Part shown: positions 23,904 to 32,764 of the stretch, in pieces
How the letters are laid out: each line of letters begins with the position of its first letter
Position numbering within the stretch: position 1 is the first letter of the stretch
DNA from: CAYNWT01 sp964450955
GTDB taxonomy: Bacteria; Planctomycetota; Planctomycetia; Planctomycetales; Planctomycetaceae
Reading direction: 5' to 3'
Length of the DNA stretch: 64,000 nt
Assembly: GCA_964450955.1 (NCBI GenBank)
Contig: CAYVFI010000024.1
Span: 50,864 to 114,863 of the forward strand
Program-made: the position numbers and the translations under genes
Notes under the pieces: generated by a model
What the model saw: the letters and a program-made list of their open reading frames with translations, nothing else
Databases searched by the model: none
What the model was told of the DNA's origin: nothing

Positions 23904-26570
23904 CTACATCGTGTTGCTATTTGCGTCAGCGATGACCTGCAGCAACCGGTCGGTAATCGCCTGGGTGGCTTCAGGTTTGAGGACTTTTTTCCCTTCAGGA
24001 TTCGTCACATAGAACACATCGACTACCTGGTCCAGGTGAGTTCCGATTCGAGCAAGCTGGACGGACAGTTGCAGTTCATGCAGTGCCAGCGAAAGTGAGT
24101 ACAGCAAACCGGGGCGGTCGTAGGCGAAGACATCGATCACCGTGTAATCTCGCGAGCAGTCGTTGTCGATGACAACCCGCGGTTCCAATTCTGATACATC
24201 TGCCGTTGTCGTATGAACGTACTGTTGGCTGCGTCGTGAGAGCATGTCTTCCACGCTGACTTCCTGAGCCAGCACGCCTCTGATTTTTTCCGCGACTTCA
24301 GCGATGCGCTGTTCCGGGACGTTGCCTTCGTAGTCATTGTCGGTCACTCGGAACGCGTCGATGACAACTCCGTCTTGAGTTGTGCAGATGCCGGCGGTCA
24401 GGATGTCCATCCGCAACGCCGCCATTGTGCCCGCAATTCGATGGAAGCAGCCCTCGGTCGCCGGGCCTCGTGTGATGACGCGGTATTCGACCACATCTTT
24501 CGCAGCGTCATAATTGCCCCATACCTTAATGCCGTCGTCCGGGAGTTCTTTAAGACGCAGTAGGTCACGAGCTAACCGGTTTGGGGTTTCGCCAGTCAGA
24601 TAGAAGGTTGGCATCGAATCCAATTCACGATGAACCCACTCGTCAGGGATCGGTTGTTCGCTAAGCCGCTCCAGTTCTTCTTTGATTTCGTCACGTGCTG
24701 AACCGATGCGTTCCTGTTCCAGGTGTTTCTCAGACGTTCCGCTAAGGACTTCCATGGTTCGGCTGTAGAATTCGCCCAGCAGTCCGGCTTTCCAATCGGT
24801 AAACACATCCGGGCCCACAGCCGTGATGTCGGCCGCCGTGAGAACGTACAGCATCCGCAATCGTTCGGGGCTACCAATCATCTTGGCGAACTCCAGAATC
24901 AGTTTTGTGTCCGAAATGTCACGCCGCAAAGCCAGGTGCGACATCTTGAGATGGTTCAGGACCAGGAACGAAACCATTTCCTGTTTGTGCGGTGACATGG
25001 AAAACCGCGGCCCGACTTCCGCAGCGATCTCAGCCCCCAGTTCGCTGTGATCGCGTTCGTAACCTTTGCCGACGTCGTGCAGCAGAATTGCCAGGTGCAG
25101 GCTCGCCTTATGCCGCACTGCACGGTACGCGCTGCCGACTCGGCCTTCGTCTTCACTGAATCGAACAGCCGCTTCAATCGCGCGTAGGGTGTGTTCGTCG
25201 ACTGTGTATGAGTGGTAATGGTTGAACTGAATTAAGCCGCGGGTGTGAGCGAACTGGGGGATTAGGTATTCCAGAACTCCGGTCGAATACATGGTTCGCA
25301 ACAGCCGGCCAAGGTCGCCCGGGCTGCGCAGAATTTTCCGAAACATCTTGCCAGCTTCCCGCGATAAATCCGGCGGGTACGACGGCACCGCCTCACGAAT
25401 CCGCTCAAGCATCTCGGGAGTCGGATCGATATCGTAAAGCAGCGATGACAGAAACAGCTTCAGCGTCGCGGTGAGGTCAGAACACACACGACCTTTGTCG
25501 CGCGGTCGGACGTCAATTCCTTCGGGACGCATGACATAGATGTTATCGAATCGGTGAGACGTCAGCGGCCGCAGAACGCGCGACCTCAGTGTTCTTGGTT
25601 GATTGCGTTTGACGAATTGCCTGCTGATGTCGGCGATGCTGGATGAGTGTCGGAAGTAGGTCTGCATGAGTCGTTCAACCGGTCGTCGTCCGGGATCCGC
25701 CTGCACGTTGCGTTCGTCTGCGATCCGCAACTGATCATCGCGCGTCAGAATGTCGTGTGGTCGGTCGGCAGAAAGATGCAAATCGACGCGGATGCGAGTG
25801 ATAAACTCATACGCTTCGGCCAGTGCGACGGCGTCTTTCTTCGGGACCAGATCGCGCATCCGGATTCCTTCAAGGTCGCTGACTTCTGCCACGGCATAGG
25901 CGATCCACTGCATTAAGTGCACGTCTCGAAGTCCACCCGGAGCGCGTTTGACGTCTGGTTCCAGTTGCTTTACCGCCTGGCCGGCTTGTTCGCGTTCTTC
26001 TTCGCGGCTGTCGACGCATGCCTGAATGAAGTCTGCCTGGCGGCGTTTGATGACGTTACGCAGTAACTTTGATTTGAACGACTTTACGAACGCTTCGTCG
26101 CCGACCAATGGCCTGGCTGACACCAGCGACGTCACAAACTGAATCTCATCACGCGCCATCGTTCGGGCTTCGGCGACGGTTTGCACGGTGTGTCCGAGTT
26201 TGATGCCAAAATCCCAGCAGTCTCGAACGACGGCGGAGGCGATGGCTGCGAATTGCGAGTTCGCTTTTTCTGACAGGAACAGCAGGTCGATGTCTGAGTA
26301 GGGGCAAAGTTCGCCGCGTCCGGTTCCACCAACAGCCACAACGGCACAGCGTTGCCAGAGAGAATCCGGACTGTCTGAGCCCACCGTTGCCGCAGTTGAT
26401 TCGATCATCGAAACCAGCAGTCGATCGGTGGCGTCAGACAGGTAGGCCGTAACCTGACGTCCGGCGGCTCCATCGCCCAGCAATCTGGCCGCTTGCGCGC
26501 GGATTTCGGTGAGCTGCTTTTTGCGGGCAGCAATCTGTTGGGCAATGGAAAGTGGTTCTGAATCAGCCAT
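23904..26570 (-). CDS. glnD: GlnD, bifunctional [protein-PII] uridylyltransferase/uridylyl-removing enzyme
   Basis: The 888 residues match the size of GlnD. The order is a nucleotidyltransferase domain with GTGRGELCPYSDIDLLFL (metal-binding DID), a PII-uridylyltransferase helical region, an HD phosphohydrolase domain with HLAILLHDVGKG, and two C-terminal ACT domains (the last VIDVFAYDRPGLLYSLSLAL) that sense glutamine. It should uridylylate GlnK when nitrogen is limiting and reverse this when glutamine is high. GlnK and AmtB are encoded directly upstream on the same strand, 220 bases away. The intervening DNA contains a copy of a post-stop repeat. Start ATG at 26570. Confidence 0.95.
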   Translation of the reverse strand: MADSEPLSIAQQIAARKKQLTEIRAQAARLLGDGAAGRQVTAYLSDATDRLLVSMIESTAATVGSDSPDSLWQRCAVVAVGGTGRGELCPYSDIDLLFLSEKANSQFAAIASAVVRDCWDFGIKLGHTVQTVAEARTMARDEIQFVTSLVSARPLVGDEAFVKSFKSKLLRNVIKRRQADFIQACVDSREEEREQAGQAVKQLEPDVKRAPGGLRDVHLMQWIAYAVAEVSDLEGIRMRDLVPKKDAVALAEAYEFITRIRVDLHLSADRPHDILTRDDQLRIADERNVQADPGRRPVERLMQTYFRHSSSIADISRQFVKRNQPRTLRSRVLRPLTSHRFDNIYVMRPEGIDVRPRDKGRVCSDLTATLKLFLSSLLYDIDPTPEMLERIREAVPSYPPDLSREAGKMFRKILRSPGDLGRLLRTMYSTGVLEYLIPQFAHTRGLIQFNHYHSYTVDEHTLRAIEAAVRFSEDEGRVGSAYRAVRHKASLHLAILLHDVGKGYERDHSELGAEIAAEVGPRFSMSPHKQEMVSFLVLNHLKMSHLALRRDISDTKLILEFAKMIGSPERLRMLYVLTAADITAVGPDVFTDWKAGLLGEFYSRTMEVLSGTSEKHLEQERIGSARDEIKEELERLSEQPIPDEWVHRELDSMPTFYLTGETPNRLARDLLRLKELPDDGIKVWGNYDAAKDVVEYRVITRGPATEGCFHRIAGTMAALRMDILTAGICTTQDGVVIDAFRVTDNDYEGNVPEQRIAEVAEKIRGVLAQEVSVEDMLSRRSQQYVHTTTADVSELEPRVVIDNDCSRDYTVIDVFAYDRPGLLYSLSLALHELQLSVQLARIGTHLDQVVDVFYVTNPEGKKVLKPEATQAITDRLLQVIADANSNTM

Positions 26571-26758
26571 AAGCGAAGACTACGTCACAGCCGCTTGCTT
26601 GGGTAGCAGAGCCTGTCCGCCGAGTCGCCGTTGCTCAGGCCCCCAACTGCATTCGCAATCACCAAGCTCAGGCAAGTTACCAACGGCGGTGTGACCGCCC
26701 ACGGCGAGCCAACATTCCTCATGCGGTCAACCAGATTCGCATGCTCAACCGCAACCCA

Positions 26759-26790
26759 CCAACCGCAACTCGATCGAACGGAACGTTCGG
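26759..26790 (-). repeat. Post-stop palindromic repeat, amtB copy
   Basis: Directly after the amtB TAA, the minus strand reads CCGAACGTTCCGTTCGATCG and continues to CGGTTGG. The CGAACG/CGTTCG arms can form a hairpin with a 3-base loop. Similarity to the copy at 46912 extends about 20 bases further, with TTGCGGTTG shared downstream. See copies at 35438, 46912 and 54394. Confidence 0.75.
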
Positions 26791-28164
26791 TTAGTAGAAG
26801 ATGTAGCCTTCTTCGCCGTGTTGGGAGACGTCGAGGCCTTTGAGTTCGCTTTCCTGATCGACTCGAAGTCCCATTGTGACATCGATGATCTTCAGCAGGA
26901 TGATGGTTCCGACAATGGCGATCAGCGCTGACGCGCCGACGCCGACCAATTGGTTCCGGAGTAATGTGAGTCCGTCGACGCCGGATTCCAGGACTCCCGA
27001 TGCTCCGCCGGTCACAGTGGCGGTGGCGAACACGCCTGTCAGAACCGCCCCCACAGTCCCGCCGACGCCGTGGACACCAAAAGCGTCCAGTGAATCGTCG
27101 TAATTGAACTTGTTTTTGATGGTCGTGCAAAAGAAAAAGCAAACGACTCCGGCAATCAAGCCCAGCACCATGCCGTGGATGGGGTTCACTGCACCCGCTG
27201 CTGGTGTGATGCAAACCAGACCGGCGACTGCTCCGGAACACGCACCCAGGAGACTGGGTCGCTTATGTTTCGCCCATTCGCAGGCCGACCAGGACAGCAC
27301 GCCCGCAGCGGCGGCGAGGTGTGTTGCGACGAACGCGTTCGCGGCGGAAGCGTTGGGAGCCAAAGCGCTGCCGGCGTTGAAGCCGAACCAGCCAACCCAC
27401 AGCAGACCGGTTCCGATGCAGGTGTAAGTGAGGTTGTGCGGTGGCATTGGTTCGCTGCCAAAACCCAGGCGTTTACCCATCAACAGCGAACACACCAGTG
27501 CGGAGACGCCGGACGTGATATGAACCACGGTGCCTCCTGCGAAGTCCAAAGCTTCAAACTCACCGGTCAGCAACCAACCGCCGTCGCCCCAGACCCAGTG
27601 CGCCACGGGGCAGTAGATGAACGTGCCCCACAAAACCATGAACACACACATCGAACTAAACTTCATACGTTCGGCAAACGCACCGCAAATCAAAGCGGGC
27701 GTGATGATGAAAAACATCATCTGGAAAACCATGAAGATGCAGGTCGGAAGTCCGTCGGACGTCATTGGTGTGACAGCCACACCGTCAGCCATGACCGGCA
27801 GTACGCCTTTGAGGAACACGTGATCAAAGTTGCCGATGAAGCCGCCGCTCCCGCCGAAGGCGAGGCTGTATCCGTAAACGGCCCAGACGACTGACATGAG
27901 TCCGCACAGGAAAACGCACTGCATCATCACGCTGAGGATGTTTTTCTTTCGAACCAGTCCACCGTAAAACAAAGCCAGTCCCGGGATGGTCATCATCAGC
28001 ACAAGTGCGGATGAGATCATTACCCACGCCGTTGCCGACTGGTCCAGTTCGACAATCGCTGCGGCGGCAGACTGCGGTTCGTCCGTGCCGGTTTCGGCCT
28101 GAGCCAATACGGTATTCGGCGTGCAGGTCAGCAGAAGTACAAACAGAACGGCGGCGTATCGCAT
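26791..28164 (-). CDS. amtB: AmtB ammonium transporter
   Basis: The 457 residues include a signal-like N-terminus (MRYAAVLFVLLLTCTPNTVLA), common in AmtB precursors, and eleven transmembrane helices. The conduction pore is intact: His215 (GTVVHITSG) and His365 (AFGVHGVGG) correspond to the twin histidines, and Asp207 (ALDFAGG) to Asp160 of the E. coli protein. The cytoplasmic C-terminal tail, LKGLDVSQHGEEGY, is the GlnK-interacting element. It imports ammonium and is expected to be blocked by unmodified GlnK, encoded 116 bases upstream. Two hairpins lie in that spacer. Confidence 0.96.
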   Translation of the reverse strand: MRYAAVLFVLLLTCTPNTVLAQAETGTDEPQSAAAAIVELDQSATAWVMISSALVLMMTIPGLALFYGGLVRKKNILSVMMQCVFLCGLMSVVWAVYGYSLAFGGSGGFIGNFDHVFLKGVLPVMADGVAVTPMTSDGLPTCIFMVFQMMFFIITPALICGAFAERMKFSSMCVFMVLWGTFIYCPVAHWVWGDGGWLLTGEFEALDFAGGTVVHITSGVSALVCSLLMGKRLGFGSEPMPPHNLTYTCIGTGLLWVGWFGFNAGSALAPNASAANAFVATHLAAAAGVLSWSACEWAKHKRPSLLGACSGAVAGLVCITPAAGAVNPIHGMVLGLIAGVVCFFFCTTIKNKFNYDDSLDAFGVHGVGGTVGAVLTGVFATATVTGGASGVLESGVDGLTLLRNQLVGVGASALIAIVGTIILLKIIDVTMGLRVDQESELKGLDVSQHGEEGYIFY

Positions 28165-28200
28165 CAGATTCCCCGGGCGCTAAGGAATGGAGGCTGGAGT

Positions 28201-28260
28201 CCCACGCGCAGGGAACAGCGCGTGGGGTTGGCTTGTTGTTGCCTGTGCTTCCAGGCAACA
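28201..28260 (-). promoter_or_regulatory. Two tandem hairpins between glnK and amtB
   Basis: Read on the minus strand, TGTTGCCTG pairs with CAGGCAACA (plus 28237-28245 and 28252-28260; 9 bp, 6-base loop). Eleven bases later CCCACGCGC pairs with GCGCGTGGG (plus 28201-28209 and 28218-28226; 9 bp, 8-base loop). Neither has a T-tract. They could stabilise the upstream glnK message or lower read-through into amtB. Confidence 0.6.
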
Positions 28261-28280
28261 CCGGTGCCGATTGGCGGCAG

Positions 28281-28619
28281 TCAGATCGCGTCGGCGCCGG
28301 TTTCACCGGTTCGGATGCGAATGACATTCTCAAGATGACTGACGAAAATCTTGCCGTCGCCGATCTGGCCAACTCGAGCAGCCTTGGCAATCGCTTCGAC
28401 AGCTTTATCCAGGTCACCGTCAGCCACTACGACTTCCAGCTTCACCTTGGGAAGAAAATCGACGGTATACTCAGCACCACGGTAAGTCTCCTTGTGGCCG
28501 CGTTGGCGGCCGAATCCTCGTACTTCAGCAACGGTCATCCCCTGGATACCGACTTCGGCCAGGGCGTTTTTAACTTCTTCCAATTTGAAGTGGCGGACAA
28601 TCGCCTCAATCTTCTTCAT
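28281..28619 (-). CDS. glnK: PII nitrogen-signalling protein (GlnK/GlnB)
   Basis: The 112 residues are the exact size of a PII protein. The T-loop contains Tyr46 and the uridylylated Tyr51 (KETYRGAEYTVDFLPK), and the C-terminal signature GKIFV...IRIRTGE is present. It should bind ATP/ADP and 2-oxoglutarate as a trimer. The state of Tyr51, set by GlnD encoded in the same cluster, would control its binding to AmtB. Proximity to amtB supports the glnK name over glnB. AAAAGG five bases before the ATG is a good ribosome-binding site. Confidence 0.95.
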   Translation of the reverse strand: MKKIEAIVRHFKLEEVKNALAEVGIQGMTVAEVRGFGRQRGHKETYRGAEYTVDFLPKVKLEVVVADGDLDKAVEAIAKAARVGQIGDGKIFVSHLENVIRIRTGETGADAI

Positions 28620-28893
28620 GACTTACCTTTTGTGAGCTGCACATCGCTGGATGTTGGGGGACGGAAACAGGTTCCGCGAATCGCCCAATACTTTCGTAAG
28701 ATAGTGAGTACCCCATTCCAAATCCACGGGCCGACTTTAGCGTGCTCAAGGAGTGAGCAGTGGTGCGTGATTTCAAGGCGTACCAGTGCCGTGACCGCGA
28801 TCATCCGAACAGGCTGACGCGGCAAACAGCTTCTCAGCTTAGGAGAAGCAAACGCGGTGCCACGCTGATCGTCCGGTTGCCGACATTTCGACT

Positions 28894-29901
28894 ATGCCCA
28901 GGTTTTCGCCAACAACTGCTGCCACTGCCACCATGATCGCCGCTGTGGTCGGTGCGCTTTTAAGTCCTCTGCTGGGACGGCTGATCCTGTTCTTTGCTGA
29001 GGACCGCCGTATCGCGTTGCCCGTAGGTTGTCTGGGCTGTGAGCGACAGGATTCGTGGTTCCGATCGCTGAAAGCGGGTACTTGTCCGTGCGGAACCGTC
29101 AGGCCGCAGTGGCCGCGATTCTTAATGGTTTGGACCGGGCTGCTGTTTGCGGCGTTTTCATGGTTGTACTTCCGCATGCACTGTCAGGAAACGTCCGATG
29201 TGGTTCCAACTGCGTTCTGGTTTAAGGGCAGGTTCTTCTATCACCTGTTTTTGTTCACGGTGCTGACGATTGCCATCGGAACCGATCTGAGGAACTACAC
29301 GATTGCCGACTTCCTGATGTTGGGCGGAGCGGCAGTGGGCCTGGGTTTTGCCACCTTGTCGGGCGATTTGCAAACAGTTCACATTTGGGTCGATTGGAAC
29401 CAGGAGATCCCGGGTTTCCGCGGACCGTACCGACCAGACTGGCTAAGCGACCATCCGCATCTTCACGGGTTTGCGTGGAGCATGACGGGTCTCATTGTCG
29501 GAGCCGGATTAACGTGGCTGCTTCGGGCTACGGCTCAGTTTGTTCTACAAAAACCCGCGCTTGGTCTGGGCGACGTGACGCTCATGGCAATGGTCGGCAG
29601 TTACACCGGCTGGCAACCCGTGACGCTTATCATGCTACTCGCGCCGCTGTTGGCGATTGTGATTGGTTTGGTCGTCTGGATGATGACCGGCCGCGCGTTT
29701 GTTGCCTACGGTCCATACCTCGCACTGGCCGCGATTATTGTGCTATGTAGTTGGCGTTGGATTTGGATGACCGACTTGCGCCTGGTGTTTGGTCACGCGC
29801 AGTCGCTGATGACACTCACGGGGGTGGCCGGTGGAACGCTGGTGGTGTTGCTGGTTTTGCTGCGGCTGTATCAACTGATCCCTGTTGGCAACGACAGTTA
29901 A
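28894..29901 (+). CDS. Type IV prepilin peptidase-like A24 membrane aspartic protease
   Basis: The 335 residues are mostly transmembrane. The catalytic aspartates of A24 peptidases are Asp131 (GTDLRNYTIAD) and Asp227 (GLGDVTLMAMVG), the second in the diagnostic GxGD motif. A zinc-type cysteine pair cluster (Cys46, Cys49, Cys64, Cys66) lies in the first cytosolic loop, as in PilD, so N-methylation as well as cleavage is possible. AYGPYLALAA matches the FGPFL motif. It would process type IV pilin or pseudopilin precursors, but no pilus genes are in the window. The loop between the aspartates is longer than usual. Confidence 0.88.
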   Translation: MPRFSPTTAATATMIAAVVGALLSPLLGRLILFFAEDRRIALPVGCLGCERQDSWFRSLKAGTCPCGTVRPQWPRFLMVWTGLLFAAFSWLYFRMHCQETSDVVPTAFWFKGRFFYHLFLFTVLTIAIGTDLRNYTIADFLMLGGAAVGLGFATLSGDLQTVHIWVDWNQEIPGFRGPYRPDWLSDHPHLHGFAWSMTGLIVGAGLTWLLRATAQFVLQKPALGLGDVTLMAMVGSYTGWQPVTLIMLLAPLLAIVIGLVVWMMTGRAFVAYGPYLALAAIIVLCSWRWIWMTDLRLVFGHAQSLMTLTGVAGGTLVVLLVLLRLYQLIPVGNDS

Positions 29902-30137
29902 GGGATCGTGTTCGGTTTGAATGTGTACGTTTGCGGTGACGTAAACCCACTGCCATTTTAAGTTGTCGTGGCAGCCAATATGCTGCTTTGGTGAGTTTCC
30001 GCAGTGGTTCCATTAGCCGGTTCAAGCTGCCTGCCGTACAGTTTGAGACTGGCTGGGCACCTGGTGCGGGATAGAATTGCACGAACCAGGCCGAACCGAC
30101 CCGGTCCAACCCATCCGGCACTGCAGACACATTCGTC

Positions 30138-32345
30138 ATGCTATCTAATCGCAAAACTTTAGTCGTGCTTCTGGCCATCGGTGTTGTTGGCGCTGTTGTG
30201 TTCGCCTTCAGCCAGTTCTCTGGTGGTGAGCCGCAGGATGGTTCGTTCCCCGAAAGTCAGCTGTCCGCGCACGAACAAATGAAAGCGGTGCTTGCCGATG
30301 TTGCGAAAGACGCGGAAACTAACAATCACTACTCGCAATCCGCGACGCTGGTCAAAGCCCGCGCCGACCTGGCGGCTCTTCCCGAGAACGCGTTGGGCGA
30401 ACGGATTAACCTGCTGTACCAAATGTGCCTCGACGAGATTCGGCTTGGTCAAGAACGAGAAGCGGTAGAACACGTTGAAGAGGCTCGAAAACTGATTCGG
30501 GAGAATCGGATCTCTGTTGCCGCGGGACACCGGCGAGCCATGGTGTTCGCTTTGGCTCTGGGATGGCTGCGTGTCGCGGAAACGGAAAATTGTATTCACT
30601 GTCGGACGGGCGAAAGCTGCATTCTGCCAATCAGTGAAGGGGGGCAGCACACCGACCCGGAAGCCAGTCGCAAAGCGATCAGTTACCTGTTCGAACTGTT
30701 GGACAGTGATCCGGACGATCTGAGTGCCATCTGGCTGTTAAACATTGCGGCCATGACGATTGGCGATTACCCCAATGGTGTGCCAAAGCACATGCGTGTT
30801 CCCGAGTCCGTATTCGAATCGGCGGTCAAGTTTCCACGGTTCGTGGATGTTGCCGAAGCCAGTGGGCTTAAGACCGTCAGCACCGGTGGCGGCAGTATCG
30901 CTGAAGATTTCGACCAGGACGGATTGATTGACATCATGACGTCCGAGTGGGCTCCGGATGGTCAGCTTCGCTATTTCCGAAATACGGGCGATGGTCGGTT
31001 CGAAGAACTCACAGAATCAGCCGGGTTAACTGGTCTGTTTGGTGGCATCAACATGGTGCAGGCCGATTACAACAACGACGGTCTGGTCGATGTCTACATC
31101 ATGCGAGGTGCGTGGCTGGACGTGAACGGGAAATACCCGAATTCGCTGCTGAAGAACCTCGGCAACAATCGCTTTGAAGACGTTACGTTTGATGTCGGTT
31201 TGGATTCGCGTCGCCCCACAGCCAGCGCGGCGTGGGCCGACTATGACAACGATGGCGATTTGGATCTTTATGTTCCGAACGAAGACCAGACGGCTCACTT
31301 GTTCCGAAACGATGGTGAGAACGGCTTCACTGATGTGGCTAAAGCGGCCGGTGTCTTGAACGGTCGGTTCGGCAAAGGTGCTGTTTGGGGAGACTACGAC
31401 GGAGACCGATACCCGGACATCTATGTGTCCAACCTCAAGGGCGAGAACCGGCTCTACCACAATCAAAAAGACGGTACATTCAAAGACGTCGCGCCAGAGC
31501 TGGGTGTGACCACGCCACTGTTGGGGTTCCCAACGTGGTTCTGGGATGTTAACAGCGACGGGCATCTGGACATTTTCGCGTCCAGCTATCACGCCGAACA
31601 AGACCACATTCCCGCTGAAGCTCTTAATCGACCATTCGATGACGAACGCGACCACCTGTACGTGAACGATGGCTTTGGCCAGTTTGTTGAGTCATCCAAT
31701 AGCTTTGGTTTGACGCAAACAACAAAGCCGATGGGAGCCAACTTTGGTGACTTAAACAACGACGGCCGACCAGATTTTTATCTCGGCACAGGCTTTCCAG
31801 ACCTGACCGCGTTGATGCCGAATCTGATGTTCGTCAATCGCGAAGGCAGTCGGTTTGACAACGTGACCTATCCCGGCGGTTTTGGGATGCTGCAAAAGGG
31901 GCACGGAATTTCGTTTGCAGACTTCGACAACGACGGCGATCTTGACGTTTTCTCCCAAACCGGCGGTGCGTATCCTGGCGATGTCTTCGGGAATGTCCTG
32001 TATCAGAACCCCGGCTTCGGCAATCACTGGTTGCGAATAAAGCTGGTCGGCCAACAGTCCAATCGTGGTGGGGTTGGTTGTCGCATCAAAGCCGTTGTCA
32101 CTGAAGATGGCAAAGAGAGAGCCATCTATCATTGGGTCGGTAGCGGTGGAAGCTTCGGCGCGAACCCGCTGGTGCCTCAGATTGGTCTGGGAACCGCGAC
32201 GACTATCGACCAACTGGAAATTTTCTGGCCCACGACAGACAAGACACAGGTCTTCAAAGATGTTCCCGCCGACGGATTTATTCGTGTTCATGAAGACAAT
32301 GACGCTAAGTTCGAAACTCTCGAACTGCAACCGATGAAGAAGTAA
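30138..32345 (+). CDS. CRTAC1-like FG-GAP repeat protein with ASPIC/UnbV domain
   Basis: The 735 residues start with a membrane anchor or signal segment (about 7-25). A helical, TPR-like region of about 190 residues follows, with a C..C...C triplet at CIHCRTGESC. From about residue 235 to 610 there are FG-GAP/VCBS repeats with calcium loops such as DFDQDGLID, DYNNDGLVD, DYDNDGDLD and DFDNDGDLD, predicting a beta-propeller. The ASPIC/UnbV domain (LRIKLVGQQSNRGGVGCRI) is near the C-terminus. Such proteins are abundant in planctomycetes and face outward; the biochemical role is not established. It appears monocistronic. Confidence 0.88.
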   Translation: MLSNRKTLVVLLAIGVVGAVVFAFSQFSGGEPQDGSFPESQLSAHEQMKAVLADVAKDAETNNHYSQSATLVKARADLAALPENALGERINLLYQMCLDEIRLGQEREAVEHVEEARKLIRENRISVAAGHRRAMVFALALGWLRVAETENCIHCRTGESCILPISEGGQHTDPEASRKAISYLFELLDSDPDDLSAIWLLNIAAMTIGDYPNGVPKHMRVPESVFESAVKFPRFVDVAEASGLKTVSTGGGSIAEDFDQDGLIDIMTSEWAPDGQLRYFRNTGDGRFEELTESAGLTGLFGGINMVQADYNNDGLVDVYIMRGAWLDVNGKYPNSLLKNLGNNRFEDVTFDVGLDSRRPTASAAWADYDNDGDLDLYVPNEDQTAHLFRNDGENGFTDVAKAAGVLNGRFGKGAVWGDYDGDRYPDIYVSNLKGENRLYHNQKDGTFKDVAPELGVTTPLLGFPTWFWDVNSDGHLDIFASSYHAEQDHIPAEALNRPFDDERDHLYVNDGFGQFVESSNSFGLTQTTKPMGANFGDLNNDGRPDFYLGTGFPDLTALMPNLMFVNREGSRFDNVTYPGGFGMLQKGHGISFADFDNDGDLDVFSQTGGAYPGDVFGNVLYQNPGFGNHWLRIKLVGQQSNRGGVGCRIKAVVTEDGKERAIYHWVGSGGSFGANPLVPQIGLGTATTIDQLEIFWPTTDKTQVFKDVPADGFIRVHEDNDAKFETLELQPMKK

Positions 32346-32764
32346 TCGGCCGCCGATTTCTTATTCACAATTGACGGCGTCCGTCACGTTGCCGCCCATC
32401 ATGAGTCCCATGGTGATGAAGCTGAACGCCCAGCTTCTCGCGTTCGTGCCGCGATTCACGGACTGCTTCTGACTGCGCATGTTGTTCGAGACTTTCGTGA
32501 CTTTGGTGGTTGAATTCGACTGGTTTGCGATGCGCCCATTCTGCCGGCGATGAATGGCGAGGTACGTCTTTCTTGTCGCTCTTTTTTGCAACCATGGAAG
32601 TCACGAAACACACGAAAAGCGATGTTCTAAGGAGACGCTGATTTGGTCTGACGCTACCAACCGTGGTCTGTGGATCTGTGCGTCTGTGAAAACTGGTTGA
32701 ACTTTGCTGCGCGAATTCGTTTACAGACTCTGACACTGACTGTTTCTAAATCGGAGTCGGATCG
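32346..32764. other. Intergenic region without a supportable gene
   Basis: This 419-base stretch has open frames on the minus strand, but they are repetitive in Arg, His, Ser and Lys, lack a credible start and match no family I know. The DNA contains CACGAAA-like motifs (around 32490 and 32605) that resemble degenerate non-coding repeats. The promoter of the downstream cytochrome gene probably lies near its right edge. Confidence 0.45.

Noticed and set aside
27175..27894. Plus-strand open frame (239 codons) opposite amtB
   Set aside because: amtB is unmistakable on the minus strand; the antisense product is rich in Asn, His and Gly with no known pattern.
32361..32736. Minus-strand frames between the CRTAC1 and dihaem cytochrome genes
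   Set aside because: Two overlapping frames of Arg/His/Ser-rich sequence with no credible start or family; the region looks non-coding.
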